Part shown: positions 8,375 through 17,974 of the stretch, piece by piece
Numbering within the stretch: position 1 is the stretch's first letter
How the letters are laid out: each line of letters starts with the position of its first letter
Assembly (NCBI RefSeq): GCF_022640935.1
Contig: NZ_JALCCV010000009.1
Span: 1-60,303 of the forward strand
Reading direction: 5' to 3'
Length of the DNA: 60,303 bases
Source of the DNA: Bifidobacterium sp.
GTDB taxonomy: Bacteria > Actinomycetota > Actinomycetes > Actinomycetales > Bifidobacteriaceae
Translations under genes and position numbers: made by a program
The notes under the pieces: model-generated
Seen by the model: the letters and a program-made list of their open reading frames with translations, nothing else
What the model was told of the DNA's origin: nothing
Database searches by the model: none

Positions 8375-9493
8375 CTACTTCTTCCTCGACAAGTAGTCCC
8401 GGCAGATGCTCACGATGCGCTCGGCGGCGTGGCCGTCGCCGTAGGGGTTGTGGGCCGTTGCCATGGCGTGGTATTCCTGCGGGTTGTTCAACAGGCTGAG
8501 CATGGCATCCTTGACTGCCTGGGTCGCTGTCCCCACTACTTTGAGGGTTCCGGCCGCGACGCCTTCGGGGCGTTCGGTGGAATCACGCAGCACCAGTACC
8601 GGCTTGTTCAGTGAGGGGGCCTCTTCCTGGACGCCGCCGGAATCGGTCATAATGAAAGAGCTACGCGCGGCGATTCCATGGAAATCAACCACGTCTAACG
8701 GGGCGATGAGATGGACGCGGTCCACGCCGTCAAATACCTCATGGGCGACGCTTTGCACACGCGGACTCAAATGCACGGGATATACGACATCAAGGTCGGG
8801 CGTATTCCTGACCACGTCCTTGATGGCCTTGAAGGTGTCGCGCATCGGTTGCCCCTGGTTCTCTCTTCGATGCATGGTGAGCAGGATGAACCTATGGTCC
8901 CGAGGTATTGCCGTGAGGACATCGTGGTGGTAATCGATGCGAATGGTGTACCGCAGCGCATCGATTGCCGTATTCCCGGTGATGAAAATCTGCGATTCGG
9001 GGTGATGCTCCTGCAGGAGATTGTCCTTGCTGAGTTGGGTCGGCGCGAAATACAGATCCGATATGTCGTCCGTCAGCATACGGTTCATCTCTTCGGGATA
9101 CGGAGAATACTTATCCCAGGTTCGAAGACCTGCCTCAACGTGGCCGACGGGTATCTGGTGATAGAAAGCGCTCATACTCGCCGCCATGGTTGTCGTGGTG
9201 TCTCCATGCACCAGAACCAGATCTGGTTGTTCCTCCTGCAGAATCGTGTCGAGCCCGAGAATGACCTTGCTGGTGATTTCAGAGAGCGTTTGCTGCTGCG
9301 CCATGATCTTCAGATCGTAGTCAGGCTGAATGTTGAAAATCTCCAATACCTGCTGCAGCATTTCTCGATGTTGGCTGGTTGCCACGATGATGGGAGTTGT
9401 GCCGGGGTCGGCTTCAAGTTGCTTGATGACCGGAGCCATTTTGATTGCCTCGGGTCTGGTTCCGAAGATGGTCATGATCTTCAGCGTGTTCAT
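8375..9493 (-). CDS. wecB: UDP-N-acetylglucosamine 2-epimerase (non-hydrolysing)
   Basis: 372 aa, full length. It interconverts UDP-GlcNAc and UDP-ManNAc in the cytoplasm, supplying ManNAc for surface polysaccharides. Family signatures are clear: GTRPEAIKMAP at the N-terminus, LVHGDTTTT, HVEAGLRTWDKYSPYPEEMN, and a C-terminal TDSGGVQEEAP plus LRDSTERPEG nucleotide-sugar site. Its ATG overlaps the stop of the GH8 gene (ATGA), so it is translationally coupled as the last gene of the polysaccharide operon. That position suggests the polymer contains ManNAc. Substrate direction is inferred from the family. Confidence 0.95.
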   Translation of the reverse strand: MNTLKIMTIFGTRPEAIKMAPVIKQLEADPGTTPIIVATSQHREMLQQVLEIFNIQPDYDLKIMAQQQTLSEITSKVILGLDTILQEEQPDLVLVHGDTTTTMAASMSAFYHQIPVGHVEAGLRTWDKYSPYPEEMNRMLTDDISDLYFAPTQLSKDNLLQEHHPESQIFITGNTAIDALRYTIRIDYHHDVLTAIPRDHRFILLTMHRRENQGQPMRDTFKAIKDVVRNTPDLDVVYPVHLSPRVQSVAHEVFDGVDRVHLIAPLDVVDFHGIAARSSFIMTDSGGVQEEAPSLNKPVLVLRDSTERPEGVAAGTLKVVGTATQAVKDAMLSLLNNPQEYHAMATAHNPYGDGHAAERIVSICRDYLSRKK

Positions 9494-10629
9494 TTATCCA
9501 TTCCTTCCATCACCGCCATGGCGGTGAGCGTGGCGTCGTAGTAGCTGCTCTCGTGGAGCGCCTCCGTGAGCAGTCCTGGTTTCTTGGCCAGGATGCGATC
9601 ATAGGTATGGTGTGAATCCCGGCTGGCCGCATACACCAGCGGCGCGGTGAAACTGTCTGATTGATAGGTGTTGAGTTGGTGCCCGGTAAGTGAATAGCCG
9701 GCGGTGATAACTTCCTGTTGATCAAAGAAACGCAATAACTTGCGTACCACCTTTTGCGCGCGCGGGTCGTTGCTTGCGGCGAGCATCATGGGCACACGGC
9801 AAGCGTTGGACGAATAATCGCCATCGTATCTGGTTGCAACCGTTTTCCCCTGTACCGCGCTGGCATTGGTGCTCGTTACCCATGCGAAATCGGGAACGAG
9901 TCCGGTGTCATGGTCGTCACTGAGATCCACCATGCGGTCGAGCATGGCGTGCTTTATGGTGAGCCACCGGCTATCATGGGTGAACTCATAAAAGGCCTGG
10001 AAGAAATTCGGAATGACGTCTGACGTTCGGAGCAGATTGTAATACGGTGATTTCTCGTTGGCCCAATTGCCGACGGTCAGCGTGTGCGTGGTGCTGTTGT
10101 ATTCATATCGCAGGATGTCAGCCGTCAATCGGCGTTCGATCGCCCGGTAATAGGAAGATCGCTGTGGCCACACGGTGCTGGCCTGGTGAAGACTGAACGC
10201 GATATACAGGTCGCCATCGGTGGCGCTATTGCGTTCGCTGGACCACGTTTGGCCTCTTTTATATTGGCGCCACTGCATGAGATACGTCTCAGTGGTGTGT
10301 CGCTCTCCAACGGCATCGCGATTCTCCAAATAGTAGTTCAGCAAGCGGTCAAAATCCTGCTGTTCCGCCCAGCCGCGGGCACCCGCCACGGCGGTGAGGT
10401 ACAACCCGTACCCCTGTCCCTCTGAAAGCGCAACGGGATTGTTGGGGTCATTGCTGGTGTTTACGAAAGACTGGTTCTTGGTTTTCGGCACCACATAATG
10501 TTCTTTCCAGTGTTCATACTGGGATTGTTGCACATTGGCCATGCTGCCCACACGCACGGAAAGCAAGGCAACGATATAGATAATGGCTACTACGACGGCG
10601 CTGATCCACATGAATCTTACATGTTTCAT
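9490..10629 (-). CDS. Membrane-anchored glycoside hydrolase family 8
   Basis: 379 aa. A single N-terminal membrane segment (about 7-26) is followed by an extracytoplasmic GH8 (alpha/alpha)6 domain. The catalytic regions are visible: SEGQGYG with the likely acid E70, and ATDGD (136-140) with the catalytic aspartates. GH8 enzymes such as BcsZ and Listeria PssZ cut the polymer made by the co-encoded synthase, adjusting chain length or release. The start at 10629 was chosen because GAGGGA lies about 10 nt upstream and the N-terminal anchor begins there. A longer frame would overlap the upstream gene by 140 bp. There are 14 bp between the glycosyltransferase stop and this start, and a 4-nt overlap with the epimerase. 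Confidence 0.9.
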   Translation of the reverse strand: MKHVRFMWISAVVVAIIYIVALLSVRVGSMANVQQSQYEHWKEHYVVPKTKNQSFVNTSNDPNNPVALSEGQGYGLYLTAVAGARGWAEQQDFDRLLNYYLENRDAVGERHTTETYLMQWRQYKRGQTWSSERNSATDGDLYIAFSLHQASTVWPQRSSYYRAIERRLTADILRYEYNSTTHTLTVGNWANEKSPYYNLLRTSDVIPNFFQAFYEFTHDSRWLTIKHAMLDRMVDLSDDHDTGLVPDFAWVTSTNASAVQGKTVATRYDGDYSSNACRVPMMLAASNDPRAQKVVRKLLRFFDQQEVITAGYSLTGHQLNTYQSDSFTAPLVYAASRDSHHTYDRILAKKPGLLTEALHESSYYDATLTAMAVMEGMDK

Positions 10630-10643
10630 CACAGAGTATCCCT

Positions 10644-11954
10644 CTAATCGTTGAATCGTTTCGTTTTCACCCACACGCTGCCATTGCGGTGAAGCACAGC
10701 GTCGAGGAATACGGAAAGCACCGCGTGCAGGGAAACGAGGATGAAGAGTTGTGAATACGTAAAATACGAGGCGAGCGATATCCATATCTGGTCCGTGGTG
10801 GCCTGGCCGTATTGCGTGGACAGTGCAAAAGAGATTTGCAGCATATACAAGACGATCATCAACAGCCAGTTCAATAACAGTATTTGCATGAGGGAACTGT
10901 TGCTGTCACCGAAGGTAAACGGAATGGCCAGGTTGGGTTCGAATGCCCTTGCTATGAGGACACAGATATTCGCGAGGAATATAACATTCGATAGCACGAT
11001 TGCTGCATTGAACCAGAAAAAAATCGCAGAATAATACACCACTTCGAGTTTTACCCGCCAGTTGCTGGGCTTGAACAGCACGGTGAAATTGCGAGTGACT
11101 ACTTGGTAATTGCCCTTCGCCCACCGTAGACGCTGAAAATAATAATCGTGGACGCGTTCGGGTTCCTGCTGGAACGCCTCGGAATTATAAGCCAGAGCGA
11201 TTAATTTGCCGCTTTGCATGATCTTGAAGGAGATATCGGTGTCTTCGGTGAGTGCGCCATCGCTCCACCCGCCTATCGACTTGGCGAAATCTCGATTGAT
11301 AATGAAATTCGTGCCGGGTATGCGGCCGATCTTGAACATATGCCAAATGGCGCAATGCTGGACTCGCTGAGTGACGACGATCTCCTGATTGATGCACTTG
11401 GTCAAGAAATTTTGCTTGGCGTTCCGCGTTTTATTCCTACCGAACACTGCCATGTACCTGGCGGGATCTTCATTTAGTTTTTTGACTAAAAAGTACAGGG
11501 CGTTCGTTTCTGGCATCGCATCCGCGTCATACACACCTATGTATTCACCGTGAGCGATGTTCAGTGCGTCATTCAGGACACCTGCCTTGCCTCCGCTTCC
11601 GACTCTCTCGATGATCTTCACCTCCCGGCTGCGATATTGCGGCAGATCAGCGATTCTCCGCATTTCCTGCGCCGTGCGGTCATTGCAGTTGTCGGCAAAC
11701 AACAGGACCTCGACGCGTTCTGCGGGATAGTGAAGGTCCAAGATAGCCCGCACCGTTTGGGCGATGACGATTTCCTCATTATGCGCAGGCACGACGATGG
11801 TTACCTTCGGATACGAGGGCAGAGGTGTAATGTATACCAACTCTTGGCTTTTTTGCAGCCAAAAATGAATGGCGCCGCCAAGGGTCGTCATGGACATAAG
11901 CAGTGATATCCAAATCGAGACCAACGTAAAAATCATCAGCGCTTCTGAAATCAT
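10644..11954 (-). CDS. Processive glycosyltransferase family 2 (polysaccharide synthase)
   Basis: 436 aa integral membrane synthase of the BcsA/PgaC/NodC type. It has an N-terminal membrane segment (5-30), a GT-A catalytic domain and at least three C-terminal membrane segments. The processive D,D,D,QxxRW signature is complete: D88/D92 in ADNCND, D143-D145 in YDADA, TED (236-238) and QRLRW (274-278). It should polymerise a beta-linked sugar on the cytoplasmic face and extrude it. There is no PilZ domain, so c-di-GMP control, if any, must come through the degenerate GGDEF partner. It is preceded by a perfect AAAGGAGGTGA ribosome site formed by the end of the 52-aa gene. Confidence 0.93.
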   Translation of the reverse strand: MISEALMIFTLVSIWISLLMSMTTLGGAIHFWLQKSQELVYITPLPSYPKVTIVVPAHNEEIVIAQTVRAILDLHYPAERVEVLLFADNCNDRTAQEMRRIADLPQYRSREVKIIERVGSGGKAGVLNDALNIAHGEYIGVYDADAMPETNALYFLVKKLNEDPARYMAVFGRNKTRNAKQNFLTKCINQEIVVTQRVQHCAIWHMFKIGRIPGTNFIINRDFAKSIGGWSDGALTEDTDISFKIMQSGKLIALAYNSEAFQQEPERVHDYYFQRLRWAKGNYQVVTRNFTVLFKPSNWRVKLEVVYYSAIFFWFNAAIVLSNVIFLANICVLIARAFEPNLAIPFTFGDSNSSLMQILLLNWLLMIVLYMLQISFALSTQYGQATTDQIWISLASYFTYSQLFILVSLHAVLSVFLDAVLHRNGSVWVKTKRFND

Positions 11955-11961
11955 GATTTCC

Positions 11962-12120
11962 TCACCTCCTTTTCCCCTCTTTTTCGTTGAGTTTCATTTG
12001 CGCTAATGCCGTTCGTTCGATGCGAAAATATACGATCCATTGGCACACAAAGATTACTGCTATCGAAATGAAAAACAACAACGTGATAATGATCGATACC
12101 CACCAGAAACTAGTAATCAT
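11962..12120 (-). CDS. 52-aa single-pass membrane protein of the polysaccharide operon
   Basis: Its ATG (12120-12118) shares one base with the stop of the upstream gene (TGATG), and its last codons form the strong ribosome site of the glycosyltransferase. It begins MITSFWW, has one hydrophobic segment (about 7-31) and then a charged, basic cytoplasmic tail ending in GKRR. Small PgaD-like or PssD-like subunits accompany family 2 synthases in comparable operons and stabilise or regulate them. That role is inferred from position, since the sequence is too short for homology. It is easy to miss because of its size. Confidence 0.75.
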   Translation of the reverse strand: MITSFWWVSIIITLLFFISIAVIFVCQWIVYFRIERTALAQMKLNEKEGKRR

Positions 12121-12989
12121 CAGGATTCTTCGCCCTTCAGATATTCAACCACGAGGTTAGTTTCCATCTTCCGCTGCAGATAGTTGGTGGCATCTTCCAA
12201 CGCCGGGAACCGATCTGCATTCGAGTGGTCGACTTTAAGACTTCCCCATTTGAATTGAGGAGTGGTTCCCAGAAGCGCGATCTCATTCAGATGCTCTTCG
12301 GTAAACCTATTGCGTTTCGCATAATCGTCCGCGGATAGGTGGTGAGAAATAATCAGAAACGTTCCGCGGCCCAGGTAATACAGCGATTCAGAGGGTAAGC
12401 GATAATCCTTCAGCACCTTGGCAATCTTGCGAAGTACCTCGTCATACTTGGCTGCGTGGAATTGTTTGAATTGCGTATTGTTGGCCCAGTGAATGGCGGT
12501 GATGTTGAACCACAGCGTTGCATCGGGATCGTTCTGGATGAAACGAACTGTCTTCTGATACATTTTTTCTGCATTGTGCGTTTGTTGCAATTTGGTCACA
12601 GGGTTATAGTGAAAAGCATAGCGTTCAATATCGCGCCTATTGGACTTTCCCCAACCGGACCTCAGCAAAACGTAGCGATTGATTGAGGTAAGACCGGCGC
12701 TGACTGGGAACACGGCCAGAAGCATCAATTTCGACGATAGGCTTATCGGGACAGTGCCCAGCAGCAAGATGGCAATGCCGAGCACGCTGAGTAAGACGAT
12801 AAGCCAAGTCGTCAGAATGCTGGGAATCAAGGAACCCGCCGCCAAGCCGACGACAAGCAAGACGATGGAGACGGTGGAAATTTCCGCTGCGTGCAGATCC
12901 AAGTAATGCAAAAAAATCGTGATGGTCGCAATCGTGACGAACAACGACATGAGACCGGCTACAGTGATGTGGCGGTTATTCAATGACAT
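12120..12989 (-). CDS. Membrane protein with degenerate GGDEF domain (PssE-like c-di-GMP receptor)
   Basis: 289 aa from the ATG at 12989, which follows GGAAAGGAA; a longer frame adds an unlikely N-terminus. Four membrane segments (about 12-30, 38-58, 60-78, 86-104) are followed by a cytoplasmic GGDEF-like domain. The diguanylate cyclase features are lost: the DxLTGLxN entry is NPVTKLQQ (129-136) and the active-site loop is GRGTF (207-211). It therefore cannot make c-di-GMP by the usual mechanism. In Listeria, PssE in the Pss polysaccharide operon is a degenerate GGDEF receptor for c-di-GMP, and similar proteins accompany GT2/GH8 pairs in other Gram-positives. It is the first gene of the operon. 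The regulatory role is inferred. Confidence 0.8.
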   Translation of the reverse strand: MSLNNRHITVAGLMSLFVTIATITIFLHYLDLHAAEISTVSIVLLVVGLAAGSLIPSILTTWLIVLLSVLGIAILLLGTVPISLSSKLMLLAVFPVSAGLTSINRYVLLRSGWGKSNRRDIERYAFHYNPVTKLQQTHNAEKMYQKTVRFIQNDPDATLWFNITAIHWANNTQFKQFHAAKYDEVLRKIAKVLKDYRLPSESLYYLGRGTFLIISHHLSADDYAKRNRFTEEHLNEIALLGTTPQFKWGSLKVDHSNADRFPALEDATNYLQRKMETNLVVEYLKGEES

Positions 12990-13155
12990 TTCCTTTCCGC
13001 ATATATACGGTACGGTGAGATAAAAGAATACGTATTGGAACAAACGAAAGTGATGAGATGCTGTGTTCGACGGCATCGAGTAGATCAGTCGCCTCGTGTT
13101 GGGGAACCGTCAAATCGTTGGTTATCCGAAGTGAAGTACCACACATTATTTTCAA

Positions 13156-13181
13156 TATTGGTATAGCTGGTATTGGTATAG
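13156..13181 (-). promoter_or_regulatory. 11-bp direct repeat upstream of the polysaccharide operon
   Basis: TATTGGTATAG occurs twice, at 13156-13166 and 13171-13181, with a 15-bp period. It lies about 170 bp before the start of the degenerate-GGDEF gene. A tandem site of this spacing could bind a regulator; nothing else supports that. Confidence 0.35.
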
Positions 13182-13969
13182 ATCGTGATTGCATTTACCC
13201 GAAAGATTGCATTCATCATTCACAGTGGCGCCGTCACCGTGAATGGGGCAATGCGTTACCCTCGGTTCATGCCGCCCCTGATCGATTTGTCCGGGAATGG
13301 CCCATTGGCTTCCCGGGCATATTGAGCATGTATATGCAACCGGATTCCCGCTCGAATATTTACCCATGCTGCTCTATCTGACCATAGCGTTGCCCTACTA
13401 ATTATTCTCATGTGTTGTTCAACGAGTTTGATTCCACCAAGCACAAAGGCTAGTACCGAGAGCGGACTGGGCCACAGGCGCATGGCGACCGGCAGCGCCT
13501 CTAGCTGGCAGTCGATCACTTTCGATGTTTCAGCAACGAGTCCAGGAGTCACTTTGTTGACGGTGTCAGTGGCTGAGTCGGCACTTGTCACTACCTGACC
13601 CAGTACGTGGAACCTTGTAGTTACCAGTGAAGATAATGTTTCGTACTTCATGGTGACGTTGGCACGTCGTCCAATCCTTCTCAATGAGTTAAAACAATTG
13701 CCGGCAGACGGTCCTTGAAAGTCACAGGGCGCACTTCTTGGCTGAACATGGAATACTCTCGTTCAATCTCCAAGAAAACGTCTGCAGCCCTTAGCTATAT
13801 TGCCGTAGATAAAAATGATTTTAGATATACTGATGAACTGTTAATATATTGCAGTGTGGTGCTAATAAATAAATGAATCAGGCATAGGTAATTGCATAAA
13901 TAATACCGACGGAAATAATTAACAATACTAATGAATGCATTGATAACGATAGATTAAGGAAAATCGGGA
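13182..13969. other. Long non-coding or decayed stretch between the polysaccharide operon and the next gene
   Basis: About 790 bp. A minus-strand frame at 13256-13651 (131 aa, starting MKYETLSS) has no ribosome site, a hydrophobic centre and no recognisable homology; it may be a relic. From 13780 to 13960 the DNA is very AT-rich and probably contains the promoter of the 145-aa gene. Confidence 0.4.
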
Positions 13970-14407
13970 ATGACTCTTCAAGGATTTGAGGAAGTGGCTA
14001 TTGCGAAGCCGGCGGGCAAGCTGACGATGACGGTGATGGATTCCAAGGTCAGGTTCAACAAGGCGACTGCGGTCGGGCTGGGGTATCCGGCCTATGTGAA
14101 GGTGCTGGTCAACGAGAAGGCCAAGCAGGTCGCGCTTCAGGCGTGCACGGGGCGCGACCCCAATGCGGTCAAGTTCAGCAAGCCCGAGGGCAAGCAGACT
14201 TCGTCGGTGACGGTGGGCAATGACGTGCTCGTCGAGGCGATCGGCAGGTTCTTTACGCTCAAGCCGGCCCCGCAGGGCATGGTCTCCTACCAGACGGCGC
14301 CCGGCAAGCTCGATGAGGGCGCGAAGGCCGTCGTGTTCGATGCCGCGGATGCCGCCGCCGGCACCATGAAGCAGCGCGGGCGCAAGAAAGCGGCCGAAGG
14401 CAAGTAG
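13970..14407 (+). CDS. Conserved hypothetical protein, 145 aa
   Basis: Small soluble basic protein with no recognised domain. The sequence alternates predicted beta strands in the first 100 residues (KLTMTVMDSKVRF, YVKVLVNEK, SVTVGNDVLVEA) and ends in an alanine/lysine-rich tail (KQRGRKKAAEGK) that could contact nucleic acid or ribosomes. AAGGAAAATCGGGA precedes the ATG. Codon use is that of the GC-rich core genome, unlike its AT-rich upstream region. It stands alone in front of ftsY. Function unknown. Confidence 0.75.
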   Translation: MTLQGFEEVAIAKPAGKLTMTVMDSKVRFNKATAVGLGYPAYVKVLVNEKAKQVALQACTGRDPNAVKFSKPEGKQTSSVTVGNDVLVEAIGRFFTLKPAPQGMVSYQTAPGKLDEGAKAVVFDAADAAAGTMKQRGRKKAAEGK

Positions 14408-14489
14408 CAGCCTGCGGGCGATCGCTTCGCGTGTGCGTCTGCGCGCGAGAAGCCTATGCAGTGCGGCGGAATGCATTAGGCTTAGGCGT

Positions 14490-15788
14490 ATGAATATGGA
14501 TAGCTCAATGATTATCGCCATCGTCGTGATCGCCATTGTCGTGATCGCGGCCTTGATCGCCGCTGTGCTTGTTGTGCGCTCGCGCAGGCATCGCGGAGAA
14601 TCGAATACGGCGAGTGAAGCGGATGAGTCGAGCGGAGCGGGCGCGCCCGCTGCCCAAGTGCCTTCGGCTCCCGGTTCTGCTTCGCTGGAAGCAGCGACGT
14701 CTGGCGGCGCGCAGGCACAATCCGAACCTGCTTTCGCGCCCACGGCAACGGGCGATGTTGAATCCGCGGCATCGGCGGCGGCTTCCCCGGCTGCGGGGCA
14801 CCCGATGGAGACGCCGGAATCGGCTGGTTCGCGGATCACGCGGCTGAGGGCGAGGCTGGCGAAGAGCTCTAACCCCTTCGGGCGCGCGCTGTTCAACATC
14901 CTTGCCAAAGACCATCTGGCGGAGTCTGATTGGGAAGATGTCGAGGACACGCTGTTGCTTGCGGATGTGGGCGCGGACGCCAGCGCGCAGCTGGTCGAGG
15001 AACTGCGCAACGACGCGCGGGTCACAAGCACCAGCGACCCGGTGCAGGTGCGTGATGCATTGCGTGCCAAACTGCTTGATCTCGTCGGCACCGACACGGA
15101 TCGGCGGCTGAACGCCGATAAGCCGGTCACGGGCGAGCCGGCCGCCACTCAGCCCGGCACATCTGACGCTACCGTCGCTCAGCCCGGCGTCATCATCATG
15201 GTCGGCGTCAACGGCACCGGCAAAACCACTACTGCGGGCAAGCTCGCACGACTTTTCGTCGCCGAGCGCAAGAAGGTGATCATGGGCGCGGCCGACACCT
15301 TCCGCGCCGCTGCAGCAGACCAGCTCGAAACCTGGGGCGCGAAAGTCGGCGTGCGCGTCGTGCGCTCCGAAAAAGACGGGGCCGACCCGGCCTCGGTCGC
15401 TTTCGAGGCTGCGCAACAGGCCAAGGACGCCGACGCCGACGTGCTCATCATCGACACGGCAGGGCGGTTGCAGAACAAGGCCAATCTCATGGACGAACTG
15501 GGCAAGATCAGGCGCGTCACCGAAAAGATCCTGCCGGTCGACGAAGTGCTGCTCGTGCTCGACGCCACTACAGGCCAGAACGGCATGGCGCAGGCCAAGG
15601 TCTTCGCCGAAGCGATCGGCGTCACTGGCGTGGTGCTCTCCAAGCTCGACGGTTCGGCCAAAGGCGGCATCGTCATCGCCGTGCAGCAGGAGCTTGGCGT
15701 GCCGGTCAAGCTCGTAGGCCTGGGCGAAGGCCCGGACGATCTCGCGCCCTTCGACGCCCCGGCATTCGTCGATGGCATTCTGGCCTGA
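14490..15788 (+). CDS. ftsY: Signal recognition particle receptor FtsY
   Basis: 432 aa. GTPase that docks the signal recognition particle and its ribosome at the membrane. An N-terminal membrane segment (about 7-29) and a long alanine/glutamate-rich linker precede the NG domain. GTPase motifs are present: GVNGTGKTTT (239-248), DTFRAAA, DTAGR and VVLSKLDGSAKGG. An N-terminal anchor is usual in actinobacterial FtsY. The start is the ATG at 14490: TAGGCT (14477-14482) lies 7 nt before it and there is no Shine-Dalgarno sequence, which fits a leaderless message. Upstream in-frame codons would add an arginine-rich extension before the anchor. Confidence 0.95.
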   Translation: MNMDSSMIIAIVVIAIVVIAALIAAVLVVRSRRHRGESNTASEADESSGAGAPAAQVPSAPGSASLEAATSGGAQAQSEPAFAPTATGDVESAASAAASPAAGHPMETPESAGSRITRLRARLAKSSNPFGRALFNILAKDHLAESDWEDVEDTLLLADVGADASAQLVEELRNDARVTSTSDPVQVRDALRAKLLDLVGTDTDRRLNADKPVTGEPAATQPGTSDATVAQPGVIIMVGVNGTGKTTTAGKLARLFVAERKKVIMGAADTFRAAAADQLETWGAKVGVRVVRSEKDGADPASVAFEAAQQAKDADADVLIIDTAGRLQNKANLMDELGKIRRVTEKILPVDEVLLVLDATTGQNGMAQAKVFAEAIGVTGVVLSKLDGSAKGGIVIAVQQELGVPVKLVGLGEGPDDLAPFDAPAFVDGILA

Positions 15789-16142
15789 ACAACCAGTGCG
15801 AGGGCTCCCGCACGCCGGGTCTGGAACACCCTCATCCGAATCCGTGTCCGAATCGCGGACGTGTGCGTCCATTTCGACACACCGGGCCGATGGTGTCATT
15901 TCGGCGAAACGCCAAGCAACCTCGGGTGTCACGCGGCGTTTGCGATTAGACTGAAACGCGAAACAACATGCGTTGCGGCAACGTTTTACACAGCCGTAAC
16001 GTCCCGTAACTTGTCGAAAACCAGACTGGCGTTCGATAACAATGGTGGTTTCCGTCTCGGAGGCCGCGCAACGAGAAAAGAAATTTCGGCGGCTTCGTCC
16101 GACGGACGGGACGCTACAACCCTATGAGAGAGGGAGGTAGGC
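15789..16142. other. ftsY-amtB intergenic region
   Basis: 354 bp without a gene. It contains the possible nitrogen-control box described separately and a weak GC-rich stem near 15798-15816. No RNA gene seen. Confidence 0.5.
15983..16021 (+). promoter_or_regulatory. Possible GlnR-type nitrogen control box
   Basis: Four TAAC/AAAC-like half sites follow one another at 10-11 bp steps: TTTAC (15985-15989), GTAAC (15996-16000), GTAAC (16006-16010) and GAAAA (16016-16020). The array lies about 125 bp upstream of amtB. This resembles the GlnR consensus of actinobacteria (gTnAC-n6-GaAAC twice). The spacing is slightly short, and presence of a GlnR in this organism is assumed. Confidence 0.35.
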
Positions 16143-17775
<1,633 letters not shown>

Positions 17776-17862
17776 TCCGGTGGCCTGATCGACGGCAGCT
17801 TCGGCAAGCCGCGATACCGCAATAGTGCGTGCCAAGGTCCGAGGCGCAGGCACGTGCACATA

Positions 17863-17899
17863 ATTCGGGGGCGATCCATTGCCATGGTCGCCCCCGAAT
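17863..17899 (+). terminator. Strong hairpin after the PII gene
   Basis: ATTCGGGGGCGA (17863-17874) pairs perfectly with TCGCCCCCGAAT (17888-17899), with a further CCAT/ATGG stem in the loop. There is no T-tract. It probably ends or trims the amtB-glnB message before glnD. Confidence 0.55.
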
Positions 17900-17974
17900 C
17901 CATATCGTGGTCGTTGCAGGCTTGGCCGCGGCAATACGAGAAGAGTCCTGAAACGAGAGAAGAGGGAGAAACCC

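Noticed and set aside
13256..13651. 131-aa minus-strand ORF as a gene
   Set aside because: No ribosome site and no recognisable domain; kept only as part of a possible relic stretch.
15179..15932. Long antisense ORFs opposite ftsY, amtB, glnD, MATE, dnaX, asd and others
   Set aside because: They mirror the third-codon GC bias of well-supported genes on the other strand and lack ribosome sites.
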